A DNA stretch of 60,520 bases from Salinisphaeraceae bacterium (GTDB lineage: Bacteria; Pseudomonadota; Gammaproteobacteria; Nevskiales; Salinisphaeraceae), in the NCBI GenBank assembly GCA_002683405.1, contig NYTH01000049.1, positions 1 through 60,520 on the forward strand. Direction: 5' to 3'. The translations under genes were made by a program, and so were the position numbers. The notes under the pieces are model-generated. The model had not been told where the DNA came from. It saw only the letters and a program-made list of their open reading frames with translations, and did not search any database. Positions 53,458-60,520 of the stretch are shown here, piece after piece. Position 1 is the first letter of the stretch; the number at the start of each line of letters is the position of its first letter.

Positions 53458-54696
53458 ATGGTTAGCGCTGGATCCGGTTTCTCGCCAGACGAATACGCCC
53501 GTCGTCAAAAGGCCATTCGCGAGCGGATGAGTCAGACGGGTCTGGACGGATTACTCATCACCAATCCGGAAAATATCTTCTACCTGATTGGGCTGGACCA
53601 CATGGGCTACTTCGCGCCCCAGTTTCTGCTGTTTCCCGTGAAGCAGCCTCCGGTACTGATTACGCGAGCCATGGAGTGGGCCGTGGTTCGCGATCAGGTG
53701 CCGAACATCGCGCACATCGGCTATGACGATGGCAGGGCCAGCGCAGGAGACGCGGCCGACACGACCATTCCGCCGTTCGTTACCCGACGGCTGGGGCATC
53801 GACCCTCACCGGAACCCTCGGCTGCCGTGGATGCGAGCATTCGGGCCATTCACGAAGCCGGCCTTGACGCCTCGGCCATCGCGGTAGACCAGCACAGCAG
53901 CTACTTGCCTTACGGCATCGCCGAAGGGATTTTCTCACGCACGCCGCAAGTGGACTGGCAGAACATGGGCAGCGTGGTGGACGATGTCAGGCTGATTCAG
54001 TCGGAACAGGAGTTGGCGTTTACTCGGCGAGCGGCGCGCATCTCCGATGAGATGATCTCCGCAGCGACGCACGAGGCCCGGCCCGGGACCCATCTGCAGA
54101 ACATCATGGCCGGCGTTTACGACGCCTCTTTCCGGGGCGGCGGCACCTATCCGGGCTTCGTGCCGCTGGTCCGGACCGACGACAACCTGCTGCACGAGCA
54201 CGGCACCTGGCAGGATAGCTCACTCACCGAAGACAACACGCTGTTTCTCGAGATGTCGGGATGTGTGCACCGCTATCACGCCCCGATCGGCCGGCTGATG
54301 CGCTTCGGGCCGCGCAATGCCTCCGTGTGCCGGGCCAACGAGATTTGTCAGCAGGCCCAACAGGCAGCCGCAGATACCCTTCGAGATGGCGTCATGGCTG
54401 GCGACGTATACGAGGCCTGGCAAGACGTATTGAACAAGAACGGGCTGGAGCGGTACAGCCGGCATCATTGCGGATACACGGTGGGCATCGGGTATCCGCC
54501 CAGCTGGTCGGGCGGCGGCGTGCCCATGGGATTGCGGCGCGGGTCTCAACTCAAACTCCGTTCAGGCATGGTTTTTCATCTGATGAGTTGGCTTCTGGGC
54601 AGTGCGCCGGGCCACGGTTTCCTGTCGGACACCGTGGTCGTCACCGAAAACGGCTGTGACTTTCTCACCACGATCAATCGCAATGTCCTCCGATAA
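53458..54696 (+). CDS. doeA: ectoine hydrolase (M24 family)
   Basis: 412 residues starting MVSAGSGFSPDEYARR; the upstream open frame to 53272 has no coding character. It is an aminopeptidase-P/creatinase fold (M24). DoeA-specific features are FYLIGLDHMGYFAPQ near 41-55, YLPYGIAEGIF, GGGTYPGFVPLVRTDDNLLHEHG near 220-243, and YTVGIGYPPSW near 340. DoeA opens the ectoine ring to N-alpha-acetyl-diaminobutyrate. It overlaps the eutB start by 14 bp, so both are in one operon. doeB, the expected deacetylase, is missing here. Confidence 0.9.
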   Translation: MVSAGSGFSPDEYARRQKAIRERMSQTGLDGLLITNPENIFYLIGLDHMGYFAPQFLLFPVKQPPVLITRAMEWAVVRDQVPNIAHIGYDDGRASAGDAADTTIPPFVTRRLGHRPSPEPSAAVDASIRAIHEAGLDASAIAVDQHSSYLPYGIAEGIFSRTPQVDWQNMGSVVDDVRLIQSEQELAFTRRAARISDEMISAATHEARPGTHLQNIMAGVYDASFRGGGTYPGFVPLVRTDDNLLHEHGTWQDSSLTEDNTLFLEMSGCVHRYHAPIGRLMRFGPRNASVCRANEICQQAQQAAADTLRDGVMAGDVYEAWQDVLNKNGLERYSRHHCGYTVGIGYPPSWSGGGVPMGLRRGSQLKLRSGMVFHLMSWLLGSAPGHGFLSDTVVVTENGCDFLTTINRNVLR

Positions 54697-55678
54697 TCCG
54701 CCTAGCATGCATCCTGACGCACCACTCGATGTTCAGGACATCAAAGATGCGCTTGGCAGAATCGCCCCGCATCTGGTCGGCACGCCCTGCTTTCCCTGCT
54801 GGGAATTGGAAAGCGGCGAGTCAGCGGGCCCGGTCTGGTTGAAAGCCGAGAGCCTTCAGCGCACCGGTTCGTTCAAAGCGCGCGGGGCACTCAACTGGCT
54901 GCTGACTGCGGCCGCGCATGAACATGAGCCGGGTCTGATCACCGTCTCCGCAGGCAATCACGCGATCGCGCTGGCGTGGGCGGCCCGGCAGAAGCAAACC
55001 TCCTTGATTGTGGTCATGCCCGCCGGCTCCAGTCCGCTCAAGATCGAAGCGACCGAGCGACTGGGGGCGAAGGTCATCGTCGAGGGGGATATCAATGCCG
55101 CCGTGGCTCGCACGCATGAACTGGCGCAGTCCAGTGGCAGAACGCTGGTGCATCCCTACAACGATCTGCGCGTGATGGCGGGCCAGGGAACGGTCGGCTT
55201 GGAATTACTGCGGCAGCTGCCCGACCTCACCCGCATACTCTGCCCCATCGGCGGCGGCGGACTCATCAGCGGTCTGGGCGTCGCGGTGAAGGCCGTTAAA
55301 CGCGATGTGGAGCTGATCGGTGTGGAGCCTGCCGGCGCCGCCACGATGCTCAATGCCTGGTCGAAGCAGGACTGGAAGGCTCGCCTTTGCAGTGTCGACA
55401 CCCTCGCGTCAAGCCTGGCACCCGCGATCGTCGGGGAGCATACCTATGCAGTGAGCCGGCAGGTGGTTGACAACATTGTGACGGTCGATGAAGAGGCCAT
55501 CGCGCGCGCCACGCGTCGACTGGCATTGGGCGCGCGCCTGTATGCCGAGCCCGGCGCGGCTGTGGCGCTTGCAGGGTTGGAAGCCTGTGGTGCTCCGGCC
55601 GAAAGCCAGGGCCAAACCGTCCTGATCATCACCGGCGGCAACATGGAGCCGGCCCTCGCCCGTCGCTTGCTCGGCTAG
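54683..55678 (+). CDS. eutB: hydroxyectoine utilisation dehydratase, EutB-like
   Basis: 331 residues of the PLP threonine dehydratase family, Lys65 in TGSFKARGAL as the PLP lysine. Other features are SAGNHAIALAWAA near 120 and the phosphate-binding GGGGLISGLG near 192-201. There is no ACT regulatory domain. EutB enzymes occur beside DoeA and are proposed to act on a hydroxyectoine-derived amino acid. The start at ATG 54683 lies within doeA; ATG 54707 is an alternative. A threonine dehydratase or racemase role cannot be excluded. Confidence 0.8.
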   Translation: MSSDNPPSMHPDAPLDVQDIKDALGRIAPHLVGTPCFPCWELESGESAGPVWLKAESLQRTGSFKARGALNWLLTAAAHEHEPGLITVSAGNHAIALAWAARQKQTSLIVVMPAGSSPLKIEATERLGAKVIVEGDINAAVARTHELAQSSGRTLVHPYNDLRVMAGQGTVGLELLRQLPDLTRILCPIGGGGLISGLGVAVKAVKRDVELIGVEPAGAATMLNAWSKQDWKARLCSVDTLASSLAPAIVGEHTYAVSRQVVDNIVTVDEEAIARATRRLALGARLYAEPGAAVALAGLEACGAPAESQGQTVLIITGGNMEPALARRLLG

Positions 55679-56091
55679 CCTGTGCAAGGCCAGCGTCCAA
55701 TGGCGGGGCGGTAGGCGTTGCGGAAAACCCGCAAGACCGGCGACGCCGCCAGGCGGACCGTATAGACTCCCGCCGTTATTCCAGCCGCCCCTTGCTGTGA
55801 ACCGTAGGTGAGCTGCTTAAAATGGCGGCCATACCGGCTCAGTGCTCGAGGTCTAACATCGACTATATCCCGCCGGGCCTACTCGGCCCGAAGACCGCCC
55901 ACCCCGAATGTATTGCGGCCGATATGACGTTGCCATTCCGAGTCGCGGCGCACACTGGCACGCAGCGTAGCTGTACGGCATATTAATAGACAAGAAAACG
56001 AGATCGGTCGCGTCCCCCGACCACTCGATACTAAAAACGTGTAGGAGCACTGCGCCCGCACCTAGAGTCCCTTCCAACGTTTAATTAAGAG
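55679..56091. other. gene-free stretch
   Basis: No gene recognised. Small hairpins are TTGCGG/CCGCAA at 55718-55734 and GGGCC/GGCCC at about 55877-55893, without T runs. Minus-strand frames here (55853-56077) have no family features. It probably carries the promoter of the hybrid kinase. Confidence 0.4.
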
Positions 56092-58041
56092 ATGCACGCG
56101 GATACCGCAACACAGCGCGTACAGGGTTTTGACTGGGCGGGCACTTCGCTGGGCCCACGAGAGCAATGGCCGGATGCGCTCAGGGCCAAGGCTGAACTCA
56201 TTCTGAGTCTGCCTGTTCCCGCGGCCCTGTGCTGGGGGCCGGCATTTACCGTGTGCGCCTATAGCGAGCCCTTCCTGCCGATACTGGGCGGCGCACGCGA
56301 GATTCTGGGCCAGCCATGGCTTGAGGCATGGCCAGAAATATCGGAACAGCACACTCCCTGGCTGGAACGGATTCGCCAAGGTGAGTCCTGTTTTTTCGAC
56401 CATCAGAAAGTTTTTTATACCCGATATACCCAAGTCGAGGAGGCCTATTTCTCCTACGGCATCAGTCCGGTAAAAAATGACGCAGGCCAGGTCTTTGGCG
56501 CGGTGTTTGCCGGGCAGGAAATCACCGAGCGAGTCCATACCCAGGCGGCGCTGAACGACAGCGAAACACGCTTCAAGGCCCTGGTTCGTGCGAGTGCCTG
56601 GGCGCTATGGGAAGCCGACCCGCAGGGCAATCTCATTGCGGCCTCCGTGCCCCTGGAGACCCTGACAGGACTCTCCGAAGCCGAGCTGCGCGGATACAAG
56701 TGGATGACCGCCGTGCATCCCGAGGACCGCGATCACTTTCGCACCCACTGGGATAGGGCGAGGGCCCAGAACAGCGATCTCGACGTTCAGTTCCGTATTG
56801 CCGACGCGCGGCGCGGGTGGGTCTGGTGCAACGCTCGGGCAACGCCGCTGCTGGATACCCAGGGCCAGGCGTATCGCTGGACCGGCATGAATATCGACAT
56901 TGACGAGCAGAAACGGGCGGAACAGCTGCTCGAGGAAGCGGTTGCTCAGCGAGACCGGTTCTTCTCGGTTCTGAGCCACGAACTGCGCAATCCGCTTGCC
57001 GCCATCACGGCTACCGTGGACCTGTTGGCTGTAGATTCCAACGCGCAAAACCAGCCAAGCACTCTACCGATTCTCCAGCGTCAGCTTACCCACCTACACA
57101 GACTGGTCGACGATCTGCTCGATGCGTCACGCTTGCAGCAGCGACGCCTTGAACTGCGCTCGGATCCACTTGATCTCGTAGAGGTCATTGAAGCCGCCAT
57201 AGAGGACACCCGCCACGTCTTCGCCAAAGCGGGCCCCGAACTAAAGGCGTCGCTGCCATCGCAGCCGGTTTGCCTGAGTGGCGATCGTGTTCGATTGGTG
57301 CAGGTCTTCGTCAACCTGCTGCGTAACGCCGCCAAGTTCACGCCGGTCGGGGGTCGCGTGACTATCACCATCGAGCTGGACGGTGAATCGGCACGGGTCC
57401 GGATCGAAGATACTGGTGAAGGGATACCGCCCGACGCGATAGAGCACATTTTCGAGCTTTTTCGGCAGGCACAATCCTCGCACAGCAACGCGGGCTTCGG
57501 GATCGGTCTCGCGTTGGCCCACGAAATCACCACCCTGCATGGGGGCAAGATCGAAGCCCGCAGCGCCGGTGTAGGCTGCGGGGCCACGTTCGAGGTGCAT
57601 CTGCCGCTTGACGATCAGTCGGAGTCGGCGGTCGATCACAAGCCGCGCACTCTGCAGATCGACCAGTTCGGGCATCGGGTCCTGCTGGTCGAGGATCAGC
57701 CCGATGTGGCAGAAGCCATGGGTATGCTGCTGGAGACTGTCGTCGCCAAAGTCCACGTTGCCACGAGCGCTGAGCAGGCGTTGGCGCTTTTTCCCCAACT
57801 TGACGTTAATGTCGTGATAACGGACATCGGACTCCAGGACATGAGCGGCATGGAGCTGGCCGGCCGATTGCTCGAAGCGGCCACGCATCGGCCGCCATCG
57901 CTAATTGCCCTCTCCGGGTGGGGCGATGAAAGCACCCGTCGGGCGGCTGAGCAGGCCGGATTCAAGGGCTTTCTTCGCAAGCCGCTGGACCTGGAAGCAC
58001 TGAGAGACCTTCTCTCCGAAATCGACGTCTCGGCGCCATAG
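56092..58041 (+). CDS. PAS-type hybrid histidine kinase with C-terminal receiver
   Basis: 649 residues. The N-terminal PAS-like domain (about 15-150) begins with GFDWAGTSLGPREQWPD, a segment typical of this kinase group. A second PAS with its PAC region (RTHWDRARAQN, then GYVWC-type RRGWVWCNARATPLLD) covers about 160-275. HisKA has His296 in VLSHELRNPLA, and the ATPase has NLLRNAAKFTPVGG near 415 and GFGIGLALAHEI near 470. The receiver domain (about 525-645) has phospho-Asp578 in VVITDIGLQD. The receiver suggests a phosphorelay; a FixJ regulator at 46.3 kb is one possible target (inference). Confidence 0.93.
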   Translation: MHADTATQRVQGFDWAGTSLGPREQWPDALRAKAELILSLPVPAALCWGPAFTVCAYSEPFLPILGGAREILGQPWLEAWPEISEQHTPWLERIRQGESCFFDHQKVFYTRYTQVEEAYFSYGISPVKNDAGQVFGAVFAGQEITERVHTQAALNDSETRFKALVRASAWALWEADPQGNLIAASVPLETLTGLSEAELRGYKWMTAVHPEDRDHFRTHWDRARAQNSDLDVQFRIADARRGWVWCNARATPLLDTQGQAYRWTGMNIDIDEQKRAEQLLEEAVAQRDRFFSVLSHELRNPLAAITATVDLLAVDSNAQNQPSTLPILQRQLTHLHRLVDDLLDASRLQQRRLELRSDPLDLVEVIEAAIEDTRHVFAKAGPELKASLPSQPVCLSGDRVRLVQVFVNLLRNAAKFTPVGGRVTITIELDGESARVRIEDTGEGIPPDAIEHIFELFRQAQSSHSNAGFGIGLALAHEITTLHGGKIEARSAGVGCGATFEVHLPLDDQSESAVDHKPRTLQIDQFGHRVLLVEDQPDVAEAMGMLLETVVAKVHVATSAEQALALFPQLDVNVVITDIGLQDMSGMELAGRLLEAATHRPPSLIALSGWGDESTRRAAEQAGFKGFLRKPLDLEALRDLLSEIDVSAP

Positions 58042-58175
58042 GGCCAGCCGGATATCGGGCGGCAGTTGGCGTCCAGCCGGGCTGAATCTCTAGAACACTG
58101 CGGGGTTTCGCTGATAGGCGATCTATCCCGCTGGTCTCAGGCTGGAGATTTCCCAGCCATAACCCGGGACGCCCC

Positions 58176-58442
58176 ATGACGATCCTCTGGATAGGCCTGC
58201 TCGGCATCGGCGCTACTGTCGTCGCCTATGTCCAATACAGCTTTCTAGTCACCTCTCGCCTGACCGCGGCAGGCATGCTTCTGGCTGTCAGTGCCGGTTT
58301 CGGCTGGGTCTGTGCTGCCTCAACGGCGTCGGCAGCGGCTACGGATTTGCTGATTTTTGCCCTGGCTTTCGCGGTGGTCCACCTGCCCGCGCTGGCAATC
58401 TTGCTGATAAAGAGACAGCGGCACAGGGAGCTGGAGCAATGA
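58176..58442 (+). CDS. small membrane protein, paralog of 34680-34961
   Basis: 88 residues with three hydrophobic segments. The motif FAVVHLPALAILLIKRQ aligns with GAVHLPALATLILEHR of the protein at 34.7 kb. It overlaps the next gene, a stress-type SDR, by 4 bp (ATGA), so it is co-translated with it. No family recognised. An envelope role in stress is inferred from the neighbours. Confidence 0.65.
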   Translation: MTILWIGLLGIGATVVAYVQYSFLVTSRLTAAGMLLAVSAGFGWVCAASTASAAATDLLIFALAFAVVHLPALAILLIKRQRHRELEQ

Positions 58443-59329
58443 GCAGCGAAAAGGACCTGCAGGCGAAATTCTCGCGAGAAGACCAGCGCCGGGAAGCGCA
58501 GCATCAAGATGAGGCGCAACCTGGCCAACGTGATCCCATGGAGCCGCGGCCGGTGAGCATTCGACCGGACTACCGGGGCAGCGGCAAACTCGAACATCAA
58601 GTCGCACTGATCACGGGTGGTGACTCCGGGATTGGCCGCGCGGTCGCCATTCATTTCGCGCGGGAAGGCGCCGATGTGGCACTGGTGTATCTCGATGAAC
58701 ATGAAGACGCGCTAGAAACCGCCAGACGAGTGGAACAGGAGGGGCAGCGATGTCTGCTGCTCAGCGGCGATGCTGCTCAGAGCGAATTCTGCCGGTCGGT
58801 TGTCGAGCAGACCGTGGAGGCTTTTTCACGTCTGGATGTGCTGGTCAATAACGCAGCTCAGCAGTTCCCCACCAGCGATATTCAGGACATCCTTCCCTCG
58901 CAGCTGGAACACATCTTCAGCGTCAATGTATTTGCCTATTTCTACATGCTGCAGGCCTGTCTTCCCCACCTCGGCGAGGGCAGCAGCGTGATCAACTCCA
59001 CCTCGGTCACCGCCTTTCGCGGCAGCGCGCATCTGGTGGATTATTCCGCGACGAAAGGGGCCATCGTGGCATTTACGCGGTCTACGGCGAAGGTGCTGGT
59101 GGAACGGGGTATTCGCGTCAACGCCGTGGCGCCCGGACCGATATGGACCCCGTTGATTCCCGCCACCTTTTCTGCCGAGAAGGTGGACAGTTTCGGCGAA
59201 AATACGCCTATGGGTCGGGCCGGCCAGCCGGCCGAGGTTGCACCGGCCTACGTGTTTCTCGCCTGCGCCGACAGTTCCTACATTACCGGCCAGGTGATTC
59301 ATCCCAATGGCGGAGACACCATGGAATAG
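58439..59329 (+). CDS. stress-type short-chain dehydrogenase (YghA/YhdF-like)
   Basis: 296 residues. A hydrophilic extension (about 1-50, rich in Glu, Gln and Arg, ending RPDYRGSGKLEHQ) precedes the Rossmann domain with TGGDSGIGRA near 60, NNAAQQ near 137, Ser in INSTSVTAF and catalytic Tyr/Lys in YSATKGA. The extension and QQFP motif are those of the general-stress SDR group (YdaD/YhdF in Bacillus, YghA in E. coli), some of which accept glucose or aldehydes. It is coupled to the upstream membrane protein gene. Confidence 0.93.
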   Translation: MSSEKDLQAKFSREDQRREAQHQDEAQPGQRDPMEPRPVSIRPDYRGSGKLEHQVALITGGDSGIGRAVAIHFAREGADVALVYLDEHEDALETARRVEQEGQRCLLLSGDAAQSEFCRSVVEQTVEAFSRLDVLVNNAAQQFPTSDIQDILPSQLEHIFSVNVFAYFYMLQACLPHLGEGSSVINSTSVTAFRGSAHLVDYSATKGAIVAFTRSTAKVLVERGIRVNAVAPGPIWTPLIPATFSAEKVDSFGENTPMGRAGQPAEVAPAYVFLACADSSYITGQVIHPNGGDTME

Positions 59330-59476
59330 CCCTTATTCCAGCCGGCCGCGTCTAATCTCCTTGCTCAGGTGAATTGGATTCCAGATCACGGCGCTACTCA
59401 AATTCGGAGGGACCTCAATTGCTGAAAAAACTGGGTGAATAAATGCTCAAGAAAGCACTGGAAGTCGGATACGATG

Positions 59477-59516
59477 TTACCTAGAATATAGGTGTGCTAA
59501 CCGTGATATTAGGTAA
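59477..59516. promoter_or_regulatory. operator-like inverted repeats over the start of the wHTH gene
   Basis: TTACCTA (59477-59483) and TAGGTAA (59510-59516) are inverted around the GTG start, and ACCTA/TAGGT (59479-59493) makes a nested closer pair. Autoregulation by the encoded winged-helix protein is likely (inference). Confidence 0.6.
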
Positions 59517-59838
59517 TGAGTCTGCTGAGCGAGTGCTTCTGTACCTGGAGTGCTTCAAGCGAGTCTATGCCAGTCAGATCGCCAGAAAGTTCGATTGTCC
59601 GGTGAGCATGATTCAGAACCAACTCAGACGCATGGAGCGGGACAACCTGCTCGAGAGCGTCAAGTTCGGGAACCTAAGAGTCTACAGCTTCAACCCGCGT
59701 TATCCGCTCTTGCCGGAACTGCGGAAGTTGCTCAGGCGTCGGCTGGATCTGATGGACAGAGAACAGTACGAGCGGCTATTCGTCGAGCGGCGCAGGCCTA
59801 GAAAGCAAGGAAAGCCGCTAATGTCGTATGACGGATGA
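59494..59838 (+). CDS. small winged-helix DNA-binding protein
   Basis: 114 residues with GTG start. LGNESAERVLLYLE, then RVYASQIARKFDCPVSMIQNQLRRMERDNLLESVKFGNLRVYSFNPRYP, is a winged helix. Proteins of this type (MLT.LGN/S-start) are often antitoxin-like partners of nucleotidyltransferase genes. Here no such gene follows; the next coding region is on the opposite strand. The C-terminal tail is basic. It may be an orphan regulator after loss of a partner. Confidence 0.75.
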   Translation: MLTVILGNESAERVLLYLECFKRVYASQIARKFDCPVSMIQNQLRRMERDNLLESVKFGNLRVYSFNPRYPLLPELRKLLRRRLDLMDREQYERLFVERRRPRKQGKPLMSYDG

Positions 59839-59914
59839 AGTGATGCACATCATAAGCTCTTTAAGTTAGAGATGGTCAGATGAGCACGACGGCTGCGGAG
59901 ACGTATTTAAGCAA

Positions 59915-60283
59915 TCATTCAAACAGTACTTTCACACGAGGCTTCCCGAGATACACGAAAAGTGGGAAGTAACCCAGTAGGCCAGCGATGAGTGGATATG
60001 TCGTGTACATCGCCAAGGGTGAGTTCAGAGGCAGGAAATACAATGCGGCCAGCAGTTTGGGAGCGCCTGCCAAAAGCACAAAAAACGACAAGAGTCTTGT
60101 GCGGTGACGCGCCCATTCTTTCCGGGCATATAGTCCGAATGCCAACCAGCCCAAGGCCAGGCCGAATATAACCGCGCCAATACGAACACCCCCTTCAAGT
60201 CCAATGGCTGAGCCCAGAAAGGAGAGTGACACAAGGGCGAGAAAGGCGGCCGCCAGATCGATTCCATAATTTCTATTCGCCAT
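59915..60283 (-). CDS. hypothetical membrane protein
   Basis: 122 residues with about three hydrophobic segments (AAAFLALVSLSFLG, VRIGAVIFGLALGWLAFGLYA and PLNSPLAMYTTYPLIAGLLGYFPLFVYLG), ending KPRVKVLFE. No family recognised. It is flanked by the orphan winged-helix gene and the IS3-type element, suggesting an accessory region. Confidence 0.6.
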   Translation of the reverse strand: MANRNYGIDLAAAFLALVSLSFLGSAIGLEGGVRIGAVIFGLALGWLAFGLYARKEWARHRTRLLSFFVLLAGAPKLLAALYFLPLNSPLAMYTTYPLIAGLLGYFPLFVYLGKPRVKVLFE

Positions 60284-60342
60284 ACCTGATCATTAAATAC
60301 GTAGCTTGGGCCTGTTTGAGCGTACAGATGGCCCGAGTCAGC

Positions 60343-60422
60343 GGACTGCCCACGGTACGGAGGACACTTCCGGCCTATGATTGGACTGCCCACGGTACGG
60401 AGGACACTTCCGGCCTATGATT
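60343..60422 (+). repeat. tandem duplicate of the IS left end (2 x 40 bp)
   Basis: Two identical 40-bp units, 60343-60382 and 60383-60422, each GGACTGCCCACGGTACGG... The second is followed by the transposase gene. The first is preceded by C, the second by T. This looks like the terminal inverted repeat of an IS3-type element present twice, perhaps left by a tandem insertion or an abutted-end recombination. Confidence 0.8.
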
Positions 60423-60440
60423 TAGCCATAGGAGGAAGCC

Positions 60441-60520
60441 ATGAACTCACCGCGATATACCCCGGAATTTAAGGAAGAAGCCGTCCGCCAAATTGTAGAT
60501 CGAGGTTACTCGGTTGCCGA
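60441..60520 (+). mobile_element. IS3-family transposase OrfA, start only (window ends)
   Basis: ATG 60441 after GGAGGAAGCC encodes MNSPRYTPEFKEEAVRQIVD, then RGYSVAE, the start of an IS3/transposase_8 (HTH) OrfA. The window stops after 26 codons, so the intactness of the element is not known. The upstream 80 bp hold its duplicated left end. Confidence 0.9.

Overview
The window looks like a chromosomal segment of a GC-rich, halotolerant gammaproteobacterium. The evidence is a TonB-dependent receptor, a BCCT betaine/choline-type transporter, ectoine and hydroxyectoine genes, FixJ-type regulators and tRNA-Arg(ACG). No rRNA or core marker gene is present, so genus is not assigned.

1-10.8 kb, chromosomal flank. 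The minus strand carries an acyltransferase, a TonB-dependent receptor, a PhoX/DUF839 protein with a Tat-like signal, and a compact porin - BCCT transporter - short-chain dehydrogenase operon. A DUF1499 lipoprotein and a small membrane protein follow, then tRNA-Arg with a broken 40-bp copy of its 5' half just upstream.

10.8-29.7 kb, accessory island with lower GC in places. It starts with a divergent XRE repressor / excisionase / tyrosine integrase module. An OB-fold/HD (YhaM-like) protein and a KfrA-like coiled-coil protein follow. Next come a decayed ParE with intact ParD, a PDZ lipoprotein between 114-bp direct repeats, and a SRAP (YedK/HMCES-type) protein. An XRE-ImmA/IrrE + PIN toxin-antitoxin pair follows a 48-bp perfect palindrome. 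The type I restriction-modification operon (hsdR-HNH-hsdM-hsdS) ends with a frameshifted RecB-like nuclease. The island closes with a second ParE-type pair, plasmid-like small genes and three 50-bp-spaced palindromic iterons, and ends in a truncated DnaQ-like exonuclease.

29.8-33.3 kb. Three overlapping minus-strand genes encode a lambda-type phosphatase, a HAD hydrolase and a metallophosphoesterase. They lie behind a leader with small ORFs and a terminator that could pair alternatively, as an attenuator does. About 1 kb of gene-free DNA follows.

33.3-60.5 kb, stress and osmolyte region. It holds a YciE-type ferritin-like protein, a DUF7218-like protein, dodecin, a CheR-PAS-histidine kinase with a FixJ-type regulator and a CheB-like methylesterase (apparently starting at AUC), a metallothionein-like protein, cyclopropane-fatty-acid synthase, a second FixJ regulator, dehydrogenases, a glutaredoxin-MauE fusion, an AI-2E permease, a hybrid histidine kinase and a stress-type SDR. 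Ectoine genes are scattered among them: eutC, ectB, ectD, doeA, eutB and perhaps a doeC-like aldehyde dehydrogenase. A candidate small RNA with a C-rich anti-Shine-Dalgarno loop lies at about 46.2 kb. The window ends in an IS3-type element whose left end is tandemly duplicated.
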